A stretch of DNA of 26,034 nt from a virus. A model generated the notes under the pieces. That model saw only the letters and a list, made by a program, of their open reading frames with translations, was not told the DNA's origin and did no database searches. The DNA is taken from the IMG/VR virus record IMGVR_UViG_3300017758_000108, positions 1-26,034 of that record; one strand, written 5' to 3'. A program made the position numbers and the translations under genes. Shown here piece by piece: positions 7,828 through 16,737 of this stretch (position 1 is its first letter; each line of letters opens with the position of its first letter).

Positions 7828-10011
7828 ATGATGAGTAGAGATGTAATGGGTAGACAAATGTTTGCAAATGGTGGCCCTGCGATGCCGCAACCTGAGATGG
7901 GTATGGATCAAATGGCGATGATGGCACAAGAACAAGGTGTTGACCCTGCTCAACTGCAAGGCGCACTTGAAATGGCTCAAGGTCAAATGCAGCAAATTGA
8001 TAATGCCGAGAATTATGAGCAAGTTATTAACGGTATACGTGGTGATCAACAACCTCTTGAAGCGCGGTACGCGGAACTTACAAGTGTTGTAGGTCAAGAA
8101 GACTCACAAGCAACACCCGAGTCGGTTCTCACTTTACTGCAACCCGTAATGCAGATGGCGGCAGTAGACCAAGGTATAGGAGGACTAGCGGCTGAAGAGA
8201 TGACGGCACCTATAGAAGGCCCGATGGCCGAGGGGATTATGTCCACTGTAGGAATGGGAGAACCCGACCCCGTAAATTTTAGCCAAGGGGGACCTGTTAT
8301 CCACATGGCAGAAGGCGGAGTGCCAAATGCTAAATATGCGGAAGAAATCCAGAGGCAAAGAGACCTTTACGCTAGTGTATTAGGCTCCGAGGACCGCGAG
8401 GCGGCTCTCGCGGACCAAAGACGTATGACTCAAGCACAAATGCTTTTTGATATTGCTCAAGGCGGTTTAGCTCTTGCTTCTCCGACAGAGCGTAGCATGA
8501 GCTTTGGCGAAAGGTTAGCAACGTCTTTTAATCCTGTATTTGGTAACATCGGTGCGCGGGCCGGGGAACTTGAGAAATTCAAACAAGGTCAAGCCGCCGA
8601 GCAACGCGCCTTAGATTTACAGGCTCTTGGTCAGGCTCAAAACGTGATTGCTGCCAAAGATGCACAGGCACATGATCTTGCTATGCTGAACCGTAGGATG
8701 GAGGCTGAGAAAGCCCTTGAATTAGAGAAATATACGAAGGAACAAAAATTACTTTATAAAGGAATTAATTTAACCGATTTTAGCGCCAAAAACCTTCCTA
8801 ATGTTTTCCAAAACCCAAGGGTTTACGTACCTTACGCTCTGGAGGACACGGAAAAAACAGACATCAGGATAGCGCAATGGGAGCCTGCTTGGGAAAATAA
8901 CCTTTTTCAAGAGGCTGCACCCAAGACGCTTTTAGACGCAAATGGTAGTCAGGTTAGTGTACCGGGTCGTCGTTTAACTACAGACGAGATTAATGTTTTA
9001 GCTATTAAAAATCCGGATCTATTAAAGGATATACGTAGGTTTGACGAAGGGATAACTAAAATACCTACGGCAGAAGAGGCTAAAAAAGCTCTACAAAAAA
9101 GGTATGGTAGACCGTCGGCCGAAACTTCAGGTGAAACACCAATAGCAGAAGAGTACGGTGGGTACAGGCCTAGGAAAGAAAAGCCGCAGATTTTAGGTCC
9201 AAACGAGCCGGAGGAATTAAACGCCGCACGTGCAGACGAATCAGGCGACGGTTTAAGTGAACAATACAGGTCATTAGTTATAAGAGACCCAAACAATAAT
9301 GTAAAAGTTGATTTATCTCATGATAAATTACAGGAACTACCGATTGATTCAGTCGCAAGGGAGGTGCCCGGAATATTTGTTGTTGCTTCAGGTTTAGGTA
9401 AAACAGTAAATATAAAGAACTTAGCAGGTAAAGTGAAAGATAGGTTAGGTCAAGTTCTAGGTGTGGGCGTGGAACCTGCTTTTCCTTTGGACATATATAC
9501 GGGAAATGTAGTCAGGGCAGAGAGAGAGTTGGAAGACGTAAGAAACGATATGTTGTTTTTGATGATGGAAGACGCTCCGGGAGGAAGGATACTTAGAGAC
9601 TTATTAGACCCTTACAAAAAACAAGTAGATAAGATTACTACGGGCTCCGAAGATAGAGTAGTTGCAGGGGTCTTAGAAACTTTAATAAAAAATACTCTTG
9701 AACCTGCTGTTAGAAATGCGACAAAGAAGATTTCAGACTATGCAGGGTCCACACCCGAACTTTATAGTCCTGAACAAATTCAAGACGCGCGGAAAACTTT
9801 AGAGTACGCACTCCCTTTACTTAACAGATCGTTGGTAATCTACGAAGACTTTGCAGCAAGCCCTAACCTGAAGATACCAAGCTTTAAAGACAATCGTGTG
9901 GGAGCTATATCGGGTATAAGAAAAGCTACTAACCCTGAACAAGAAGTTACAACCTCAAGTGGCTTTGGGGGTTTGGCTAATAGAGTCAAACAGAACACGG
10001 TAATAAAGTAA
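7828..10011 (+). CDS. Large internal virion protein (727 aa)
   Basis: A 727-residue protein with an AGGGTGAAATT ribosome site before ATG 7828; a second ATG follows at 7831. The first ~100 residues are Met/Gln-rich and contain EQVINGIRGD, LEARYAELTSVVG and ATPESVLTLLQP, motifs I recall from internal proteins of HMO-2011-like marine phages. The element FSQGGPVIHMAEGGVP (about 150-165) is followed by a long helical region rich in Ala, Gln and Glu (about 170-310) and by mixed alpha/beta sequence to the end. There is no obvious catalytic site. Position between the 314-aa and 1527-aa proteins suggests a subunit of the DNA ejection assembly. Function remains inferred. Confidence 0.6.
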   Translation: MMSRDVMGRQMFANGGPAMPQPEMGMDQMAMMAQEQGVDPAQLQGALEMAQGQMQQIDNAENYEQVINGIRGDQQPLEARYAELTSVVGQEDSQATPESVLTLLQPVMQMAAVDQGIGGLAAEEMTAPIEGPMAEGIMSTVGMGEPDPVNFSQGGPVIHMAEGGVPNAKYAEEIQRQRDLYASVLGSEDREAALADQRRMTQAQMLFDIAQGGLALASPTERSMSFGERLATSFNPVFGNIGARAGELEKFKQGQAAEQRALDLQALGQAQNVIAAKDAQAHDLAMLNRRMEAEKALELEKYTKEQKLLYKGINLTDFSAKNLPNVFQNPRVYVPYALEDTEKTDIRIAQWEPAWENNLFQEAAPKTLLDANGSQVSVPGRRLTTDEINVLAIKNPDLLKDIRRFDEGITKIPTAEEAKKALQKRYGRPSAETSGETPIAEEYGGYRPRKEKPQILGPNEPEELNAARADESGDGLSEQYRSLVIRDPNNNVKVDLSHDKLQELPIDSVAREVPGIFVVASGLGKTVNIKNLAGKVKDRLGQVLGVGVEPAFPLDIYTGNVVRAERELEDVRNDMLFLMMEDAPGGRILRDLLDPYKKQVDKITTGSEDRVVAGVLETLIKNTLEPAVRNATKKISDYAGSTPELYSPEQIQDARKTLEYALPLLNRSLVIYEDFAASPNLKIPSFKDNRVGAISGIRKATNPEQEVTTSSGFGGLANRVKQNTVIK

Positions 10012-10017
10012 AATTTT

Positions 10018-13000
10018 ATGGTAGATGAAAACAAAAACGTAGGATTAAAGTTATTTTCAAGCGGTGAAGATCTTGAAGAACGTGCTCGTATAAATAAAGA
10101 GCGTGGTGACTTTGGTTTAGGGTCTATGGCTGAAATGGGTCAGATGGTCGTAGATACTTTATTACCCTCAAAACCTTCGGAATTGTTAGATACAGACGGG
10201 GCATTGCGGGCCCGCGTAGCGGAGAGAAAAGACCCTATAAAGGGGAAAAACACCCTAGCTGTTTTTGAAGCTAACGAGTTTAATAGTATTGTTAGGGATG
10301 AGGGTGTAAGCGGAGCCGCAAAAGAGGCTGTAAAAAGAATAAATGAAAATTACCCTGAGCTTGCCTCCGGTGGTAATCCTTTGGTTTATGAGGAATTAAT
10401 TGATGGTAGCTCGGATTGGCTCAACGAAAATGAGGAAGATATAAAACTACCCAACAGTTCTAAGAAAATTAAAGACGAAGAAATACTTGTGAATTTCACA
10501 AATGTAACCGATTTTGGGGGTTCTACCCTAGATGCTTTTAAAGCAGGTTTCAGTGAATCATTACCTGCCATGTTTGGCGCAGGTGTTGGTTTTAGGACAG
10601 GGGCACAGATTCCAAACCCTCTTCCTCTTTTTGCCAATGTGTTTGGTCGCGCTGTTACAGGCTTGGCGGGCGGTATTGCCGGTGCTATTACAGCCCAAGA
10701 GGCCGCCGAGGGCTTTTACGGGGAAGCTCCGCCCGTAGTTCCTTCAAAGGCTGCTCCTTACTTTGCAGGTGAGGCTATGACATATGGTTTGCAAATGGCG
10801 CCTGCCTTAATGAAAGCTCCTAAAGTAGGGCTTGGACCTGTAAAAGAACTTGCGGGAAAATCAAAAGATGCTTTAAAAAAAGCAACAGCTCAGTTGTTTT
10901 CAAAAAAACCTGATCCTAACGCTTTAGTAAAACAAAGAGCGACAACAGCTACACAATTTGTAGAAGATTTTGCTAAAGCATCCGATTTCTTTAGAACGGG
11001 TGCATATGAACCCGCTGTCAAAGCTATTATAGAAAACTCACGATACAGTGAACCTGTAATGAAATTAATGGCTAGACGTGCGGCAAAGAACAGAGGTGTT
11101 CCTAAACGTTATCGTGCGGCAGGTGCTGTTGAAAAAATGGCAAAAGAGTACAAAAATTTAGCTGTGAACAATCCACTTAGGTTTTTAAAAAAAGAGCTTA
11201 TGATGGGTGCCGGTGCTGCCGCAGGAGCAAATATTGCGCAGATGGTAAGTCCTTATGGTACTAAGGCTAAACTTGGCTTCGAAATATTAGGTGGCGGCAT
11301 AGGTGGTTATGCAGACGTTGCTTTGTCTAAAACGGCACAATTAGCCTTCGAAGGCCTTGCGAATACAAAAATAATGAAAGGGATGCTAGATGATACAACT
11401 GCCGACGATCTAACGGGAGGTGCCGCTAGAAAATTAAAGGAACTTAAGGCGTCGGGTATTAGCGCAATGAGTAAAAAAGGTGTGAATAGATATGTTAGGG
11501 TCCTTAAGGGTCGTCCTGAATTTGCTCCTGATTTGGATGAGAACGGAGCTGTTATACGATCTAGTGAAGAAAAGATAGGGGCTTATTTTGATGAAATGGA
11601 GAGAAAATCAAGAGAAATTTCTGGTCAAAAGGCAGAAGCTTTAGAACAAGAAATTTTAGATATTGAAAACCAAATAGAACAAATAGGCACAGCTTCAAAT
11701 CCTGAAGAACTTTCACTAAAAAAACGATTGCAAACAAAAAAACTAGAAAAAGAGGACCGGTTAGGTAGAGGTGTGACCACACGTATATCTGAAATTGAAT
11801 TTGATAACCCTGACTGGACGGAAATGACTCGGGGGTACGCTGCTACTTTTGATGATTTTGAAAAATATTTAAAAACAAAAACAGAAGAGGGGCGTCAGCT
11901 AGAAGCGTCTTCACTTTTAGAGCCGATGCTTAGGTTAGTTGAGGCAGGGGATCAGCAGTCCTTAGAAGAGGCTGCGGCTTTACTTACTTATGAATTTAGA
12001 GATGACTTGGAAAAAATGATAGCAGGTTCGATAGAAGAACTTACAACAGCGGCGGCCCGAGCAACAGGGGGTGACTTTGCGAGCCTTAGTGGAGGGGAAG
12101 TTGCTACTAAATTACTAGACCGTATCACTGTTATCATGAAAAAAATAGATGATTTTGAAGAACAACAATGGCGATCTGTTAAAAATTTTCCTGTTTACAA
12201 GTTCAAAATAGGTCCCGAGGGTGCGGAAGAAGTTGTTACAATACCGGCTAAGGACAGAATGGCTTCAATAATGACGGCGGGTAACGACCCACAAGATTTA
12301 CCTAAAACAGTAAAAGTTTTCACTAATTTTGATGAAAATAGTTCTAATTTAATAGAAGGTCCGAATGTTTCGGGCGTTTCTAAAAAAGATTTTAGACCTG
12401 CTTCGGATGTTGGTGTTTCCGACTTAAGAAAAGCAATGGGCACTTCTCTTTATGATGAAGTTGAAAAAATTGTTGAATTTTTTACATTGTCACCTCGCCA
12501 AGTAAATATTTTAAAAAACCAACAATTAAACTATGAACAGTTGGCTGTGCTTAAGGCTATTCCGAAAAAACAGCGAACTAACTCAGATAACCTTAACATA
12601 AAAAGGTTACAAGGAACCGAAAAGAAAGAAGGTTTAATAGATAAAACAAACCGTCAAATCGCGAAAATGGAGTTAGATTTAAATTACAATAACACAGTAT
12701 TAAAAAAGTTAGGTAAAGATAGTTCACAAGATGTAAAAATCAAAGTTCCTGATTACCCTTTTGACTCTAAACAAATGATTGAAGTACGATCTAAGTTACT
12801 GAAAAGAGCAAGAGAATTGCGTAAAGGTAGATTAACCGAAAAAGATGCTGACTCTGCTCGAAGAATAGACATGTTAGCCGAGGCTATTGTAGAGGACTTA
12901 ACAAAAGGTTCAGGGGGTCAAAACTCTGCCTATGATGTAGCCAGAGCTTTCACAGTCGCTAAAAGTAAACTTATAAATCAAACCTTTTTAAGTACCGTGT

Positions 13001-14601
13001 TTGGTAAAAACGAACAAGGTGCTTTTTTCCATAGTGCTGAAGATGTAATGAATAATTTAGTTAAAGGCAATAATACAACTGTAGTAAATAATATGGACTC
13101 TCTAAAAAATGCCGGTCGTTTTTTAGTAAAGGAAGGTATTATTGATAAAAAAGACTATGCTAAAATTGATCCACAAGACGTTATTACAGAAGTTTTTAAA
13201 TACACTATGCGTAAATTTGCAAGTGAGAAAAACGTCAAGTTAAGACCTTTGTCTAGGCTCGATCCTGTAGAAGCTAGTGTAATGCAGTTGAATGAAAACG
13301 CTTGGCGCCAATTTGTAAAAAATAACCCAGACTTGATTAAAATGTTTGAGGGAACAAACGTTGTCCCAGACATGGAAAATTTTGCCTCTGCACAAAAATT
13401 ATTTAACGAGTTAAACTCCAATCCAAGATTTAACCCCGTTGTAACTAAAGATTCTATAAAAAAAGCTTACGGCGACGCACAGCCCGAAGTAGCCGCTTAC
13501 CTTTCGGGTCGATATGCTTTGCAAAATATACTACAAGAGTCCCCTACTCAAGCTATCGCAAAAGCCTTAGATACAACAAAACCTTTTCCGGCGCTTAAAG
13601 CTCTGGTAGATAAAATAGATCAACCTAATAAATTAAAAGGGCAAACATTTACTAAAATAAAACCAGATGGGTCTGAAGTAGAAGTTCCCTTTACAAGTGA
13701 TATTTTAAGAAAAGGAATAACTTCTGCATTTATGGACTATGCTGTTGGGGAGGCCAGTAAAACAGGTACGTTAAATGTAAAACAATTAATCCACCAGTTA
13801 AATAAATCGCTTCCGGGTGTTGATAGTAACAGAGGTGGTTTAACTTTATTAGATTTTATGGAAAACGAAGGTTTAATTACAAAAACTCACCGAGAAAATG
13901 TGGTCGAAGCTTTAAAGGCATTGAACGAAATAGATACAGCATACCGAACAGGTGACTATACTGACCTTCTTTTTAAAACACCTAATGCTTTTAACGTAGC
14001 GGGTGTAAAAATTGTAGGTGCAACCGCAGGTACTTACGCACAATCAATGTTGCAGGCGATGCTTGCTAAACTACCTTTTTACACACCACCTTTAAGCGGT
14101 GGACTTGTTGCGGAAGGAGCGGGCTCTAAAATCGCAACAGATTTAATGGTGCAAAGCCCTATAACAGTGGGTAATAGGGCTATGGCTCAACTGTTTTCCG
14201 ACGGGGCACTGTTAGCAGATTTATCTAAACCTTTTCAAAAAAATAGTCCTATAAAAAACAATGAAAAACTTGGTATGATAAAAAAACTACTTATATACGG
14301 ACCTGTTGGGGGTACACTACGAAACATTCCTGCGGCGTCTCGAGTTCCTGTTTTTGAAGCTATCGAAAGAGACGTTAATGAACCCAATACGACTAGCTCT
14401 GTTAATTCCCCCCGAGCTAGTAATATCCGGCCCAACCCTGTAAGGCAAGTTGCAACTGGACCAGTTACCTCACCTACAACGAACCCTACAGCGGTTGGGA
14501 TTCAGGGATCTATAACACCTGAGTCTGCACAAAGGTTTGCGCAAGTATTTGGCGCTAACGATTCTGTTCTTACGATGGGTATAGGCGGATTGGTCCGCTA
14601 A
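10018..14601 (+). CDS. Giant internal virion / DNA ejection protein (1527 aa)
   Basis: The largest gene here, encoding 1527 residues. Visible parts: an acidic N-terminal region; a Gly/Ala/Phe-rich hydrophobic stretch (about 172-232, with LAGGIAGAITAQEAAEGFYG); a second one (about 395-450, with GAGAAAGANIAQMVSPYG); a Lys/Glu coiled coil (about 516-585, around QEILDIENQIEQIG); long helical mixed-charge sequence; and a third hydrophobic segment (about 1325-1370). The C terminus (SAQRFAQVFGANDS...GIGGLVR) resembles the tail of large virion proteins in marine podoviruses. Size, composition and last place in the virion operon match giant ejection proteins in the style of T7 gp16, but I see no transglycosylase signature. 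The stop lies 4 bases from the convergent helicase stop. Confidence 0.65.
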   Translation: MVDENKNVGLKLFSSGEDLEERARINKERGDFGLGSMAEMGQMVVDTLLPSKPSELLDTDGALRARVAERKDPIKGKNTLAVFEANEFNSIVRDEGVSGAAKEAVKRINENYPELASGGNPLVYEELIDGSSDWLNENEEDIKLPNSSKKIKDEEILVNFTNVTDFGGSTLDAFKAGFSESLPAMFGAGVGFRTGAQIPNPLPLFANVFGRAVTGLAGGIAGAITAQEAAEGFYGEAPPVVPSKAAPYFAGEAMTYGLQMAPALMKAPKVGLGPVKELAGKSKDALKKATAQLFSKKPDPNALVKQRATTATQFVEDFAKASDFFRTGAYEPAVKAIIENSRYSEPVMKLMARRAAKNRGVPKRYRAAGAVEKMAKEYKNLAVNNPLRFLKKELMMGAGAAAGANIAQMVSPYGTKAKLGFEILGGGIGGYADVALSKTAQLAFEGLANTKIMKGMLDDTTADDLTGGAARKLKELKASGISAMSKKGVNRYVRVLKGRPEFAPDLDENGAVIRSSEEKIGAYFDEMERKSREISGQKAEALEQEILDIENQIEQIGTASNPEELSLKKRLQTKKLEKEDRLGRGVTTRISEIEFDNPDWTEMTRGYAATFDDFEKYLKTKTEEGRQLEASSLLEPMLRLVEAGDQQSLEEAAALLTYEFRDDLEKMIAGSIEELTTAAARATGGDFASLSGGEVATKLLDRITVIMKKIDDFEEQQWRSVKNFPVYKFKIGPEGAEEVVTIPAKDRMASIMTAGNDPQDLPKTVKVFTNFDENSSNLIEGPNVSGVSKKDFRPASDVGVSDLRKAMGTSLYDEVEKIVEFFTLSPRQVNILKNQQLNYEQLAVLKAIPKKQRTNSDNLNIKRLQGTEKKEGLIDKTNRQIAKMELDLNYNNTVLKKLGKDSSQDVKIKVPDYPFDSKQMIEVRSKLLKRARELRKGRLTEKDADSARRIDMLAEAIVEDLTKGSGGQNSAYDVARAFTVAKSKLINQTFLSTVFGKNEQGAFFHSAEDVMNNLVKGNNTTVVNNMDSLKNAGRFLVKEGIIDKKDYAKIDPQDVITEVFKYTMRKFASEKNVKLRPLSRLDPVEASVMQLNENAWRQFVKNNPDLIKMFEGTNVVPDMENFASAQKLFNELNSNPRFNPVVTKDSIKKAYGDAQPEVAAYLSGRYALQNILQESPTQAIAKALDTTKPFPALKALVDKIDQPNKLKGQTFTKIKPDGSEVEVPFTSDILRKGITSAFMDYAVGEASKTGTLNVKQLIHQLNKSLPGVDSNRGGLTLLDFMENEGLITKTHRENVVEALKALNEIDTAYRTGDYTDLLFKTPNAFNVAGVKIVGATAGTYAQSMLQAMLAKLPFYTPPLSGGLVAEGAGSKIATDLMVQSPITVGNRAMAQLFSDGALLADLSKPFQKNSPIKNNEKLGMIKKLLIYGPVGGTLRNIPAASRVPVFEAIERDVNEPNTTSSVNSPRASNIRPNPVRQVATGPVTSPTTNPTAVGIQGSITPESAQRFAQVFGANDSVLTMGIGGLVR

Positions 14602-14621
14602 AGTTTTAACGCAACCAATCC
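14587..14621. repeat. Inverted repeat across the convergent gene ends
   Basis: GGATTGGT (14587-14594) and ACCAATCC (14614-14621) form a perfect 8-bp stem with a 19-base loop that contains both stop codons. No T-run follows on either strand, so it is not a typical intrinsic terminator, but it may protect both mRNA ends. Confidence 0.4.
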
Positions 14622-16051
14622 TGCACATCTTCACCTAGTACCTGACCCGCAATGCTGTTTTTACTACGTAAAGCGTTAAGTATTTTTTCGTCTATCGTGT
14701 CGGGTGAAACTAAATCAATGTAAGTTACTTTATTCGCTTGACCTATCCGATGAGCGCGGTCCTCGGACTGTAGCCTTATTTCCAAATCATAGCTGTTCGA
14801 GTAATAAATAACTGTATTGGCCGCAGTAAGTGTTATGCCGTAACCGCCCGTCGTAGGCTGACCTACAAAGAACCTTAGCGGAGACTTCACTTGCTGAAAC
14901 TCTTTAACAATCTCCTGACGTTCATCTTGCGGAGTAGCTCCATAATAACACGCGACAGCGTCTTCACCGTACTTTTCTTTAAGGGTTTTACTAATATGCA
15001 TAATGTCGTGGGTGTAAGTAGCCCATATTATAGCCTTACCTTGAATCTCCTCGGTTATATCTAAAAGTTCAGTCAAGCGATTACTTTTAACAGTTTGCAT
15101 TTCACCTTCGTCGGGTTGCAGATGCCCGCAACAAATCTGTTGTAGCCTCATAATCTGTGTCAAAACACTGGCAGTTGTAGCAAGTTCTCCGCTTTCCAGT
15201 TTAGCTAAAGCTAACCTCTTCATCTGTATGTAAAGTTTGTTTTGCTCAGGTGTCAGAGGCACCTCCCGCCGCGTATAAACTTTTGGAGGTAAGTCAAGGC
15301 ACTCGGATTTTAGAACACGGCAACTGAACCTATCTAATTTTTCGGAAAGCTCATCTAATCTTCTGTAACCTACTATCTGTTGAAAGCTTCTATGGCCCAT
15401 CGTCCGTCTTTGAACATTCGCGTACCGTGCTTGAAAAGCAAAGTAACTATTAAACCCTAATGCTTTCTCTTCTAAAAAATTACATTGGCTGAACAAATCC
15501 ATAGGTGACTTGGTAATCGGTGATCCTGTTAGTATACGTCTATATTTACTATACTTTTTAATGGACAATAAGTTCTTTGTCCGAGCCGCTTTTCGGTTCT
15601 TTACTTTTGTAGACTCGTCTACAATAACAATGTTGTCGGGATTTTGATAAAGAAAAGCCGTAGCTACGTCTGTACCGCGCTGAGATGAAAACGCTTCTAC
15701 ATTCATGACAAATATCTTTAGGTCCATGTCCTTGTTTACAATAAAGTCTGTTAGCTCTTCCTCAAACCTTTTCGTTTTAGCGGGTACCCACCGCAATACT
15801 TTTCGGGGGATCCGTGTAGGTAGATGGATGGGTATCTCACCTTTAATCCAGTTATCGTAAACACCCTTTGGAGCAATAACTAAAGCAGACTTTACTTTAC
15901 CCGCCTCGTACAACGCCCCGATGGTATCGATAGCTACTTTAGATTTACCTGTACCCATCTCCATTAAGAGCGCATAATAGTCCGTGGCCCACGAATCTAA
16001 AAAAGCTTTTCGTTGATGATCGTAAGGCTGTGTTTTAAAGTCGTATTGCAT
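14606..16051 (-). CDS. SNF2-family SF2 DNA helicase/translocase
   Basis: A 481-residue ATP-dependent DNA translocase. Motifs in order: Q-like YDHQRKAFLD (9-18); Walker A EMGTGKSK (31-38); motif Ia ALVIAPKGVYDNW (56-68); motif II VDESTKVKN (144-152), a DEST variant of the DEAH box; motif III LTGSPITKSP (174-183); motif IV AIIWATYTHDI; motif V TGGYGITLTAAN (401-412); motif VI RLQSEDRAHRIGQ (426-438). The last is the SNF2 hallmark. The length is that of the bare helicase core with no added DNA-binding domain, as in other phage SNF2-like proteins. It is the only minus-strand gene here. Upstream on its strand lie TTTAGGTAAAAAA before the ATG and a promoter-like sequence shared with the plus-strand operon. 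It probably acts in replication or recombination. Confidence 0.9.
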   Translation of the reverse strand: MQYDFKTQPYDHQRKAFLDSWATDYYALLMEMGTGKSKVAIDTIGALYEAGKVKSALVIAPKGVYDNWIKGEIPIHLPTRIPRKVLRWVPAKTKRFEEELTDFIVNKDMDLKIFVMNVEAFSSQRGTDVATAFLYQNPDNIVIVDESTKVKNRKAARTKNLLSIKKYSKYRRILTGSPITKSPMDLFSQCNFLEEKALGFNSYFAFQARYANVQRRTMGHRSFQQIVGYRRLDELSEKLDRFSCRVLKSECLDLPPKVYTRREVPLTPEQNKLYIQMKRLALAKLESGELATTASVLTQIMRLQQICCGHLQPDEGEMQTVKSNRLTELLDITEEIQGKAIIWATYTHDIMHISKTLKEKYGEDAVACYYGATPQDERQEIVKEFQQVKSPLRFFVGQPTTGGYGITLTAANTVIYYSNSYDLEIRLQSEDRAHRIGQANKVTYIDLVSPDTIDEKILNALRSKNSIAGQVLGEDVQDWLR

Positions 16052-16078
16052 TTTTTTACCTAAATATAATTAATTCTC

Positions 16079-16107
16079 TTGACATATACGGTATAAGATA
16101 ATATCTA
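16079..16107 (+). promoter_or_regulatory. Rightward promoter of the replication operon
   Basis: A TTGACA box (16079-16084) is followed, 17 bases later, by TATCTA (16102-16107). The -35 match is perfect and the -10 match is weak. Transcription would begin near 16114, upstream of the 194-aa gene. Confidence 0.5.
16085..16106. promoter_or_regulatory. Two abutting 11-bp palindromes (candidate operators)
   Basis: TATACgGTATA (16085-16095) is directly followed by AGATAaTATCT (16096-16106). Each is a perfect 5+1+5 palindrome, and together they fill the spacer and -10 of the divergent promoters. They are flanked by TTGAC (16079) and GTCAA (16113). A repressor dimer could bind each. Confidence 0.5.
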
Positions 16108-16117
16108 AGAAAGTCAA
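16090..16117 (-). promoter_or_regulatory. Leftward promoter of the SNF2 helicase
   Basis: On the minus strand TTGACT (16117-16112) is followed after 16 bases by TATACC (16095-16090). This overlaps the rightward promoter, so the two could compete for polymerase. The match is moderate. Confidence 0.4.
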
Positions 16118-16152
16118 GGCCAGATATGGTCTTTAATAACGAAAGGTAAACT

Positions 16153-16737
16153 ATGACTGAAAATTTAACTAATCTGATGGAGAAAGACTTTGAAGATACT
16201 TTGTCTAACTCTGTCGAAAAAATTGACCAACAAGGACTTACTTCGGTAGCCGAGTTGGCAAGAACCATCCGAGATAAAGAAGCTTTAGTTTCTACACTTG
16301 AAGAAAAAATCAAGGCTGAGAAAAAATCGCTTATGAAACTTACGGATGAAGATATGCCGTCGATGCTTGCAGAGATCGGTATGTCGTCGTTTTCACTGGA
16401 AGACGGGTCAACCGTCGAAGTGAAACAAACGTATGGCGCAAGCATCCTTGTAAATAAACGACCCGAAGCCTACGAATGGCTACGTGAAAACGGGTATGAT
16501 GACATTATAAAAAATAGTGTTTCATGTTCATTCGGTCGCGGAGAGGATGATCTAGCTAATGCCTTTGCTTCGTTTGCACAGACGCAAGGGTATTTACCTG
16601 AACAAAAAACATCCGTCCATCCGCAAACGTTACGTGCGTTTGTTAAGGAAAGATGCGAAGAAGGTAGTGAATTTCCGATGGAGCTTTTTGGAGCTTGGGT
16701 CGGTCAACGTGCAGTAATTAAAAGAGGTAAAAAATGA
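16153..16737 (+). CDS. Coiled-coil phage protein, replication-associated hypothetical
   Basis: A 194-residue protein, first gene of the rightward replication operon, with a GAAAGG ribosome site 7 bases before the ATG. Residues about 40-70 (ALVSTLEEKIKAEKKSLMKL) form a coiled coil; a short beta segment follows (SLEDGSTVEVKQTYG). The C-terminal half has the pattern RPEAYEWLRENGYDDIIKN ... FGRGED ... VHPQTLRAFVKERCEEG ... PMELFGAWVGQRAVI. I have seen this pattern in a widespread phage family without an assigned function. It overlaps the candidate ssDNA-binding gene by ATGA, and the two precede a terminator, so they probably act together. Function is unknown. Confidence 0.6.
   Translation: MTENLTNLMEKDFEDTLSNSVEKIDQQGLTSVAELARTIRDKEALVSTLEEKIKAEKKSLMKLTDEDMPSMLAEIGMSSFSLEDGSTVEVKQTYGASILVNKRPEAYEWLRENGYDDIIKNSVSCSFGRGEDDLANAFASFAQTQGYLPEQKTSVHPQTLRAFVKERCEEGSEFPMELFGAWVGQRAVIKRGKK

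Noticed and set aside
14587-14621. Inverted repeat as an intrinsic bidirectional terminator
   Set aside because: The stem is good but no T-run follows on either strand, so I list it only as an inverted repeat.
16056-16445. 129-codon minus-strand frame opposite the 194-aa gene
   Set aside because: It is antisense to a gene with a good ribosome site and a conserved pattern, is Ser-rich as expected of a reverse-frame shadow, and crosses the divergent promoter.
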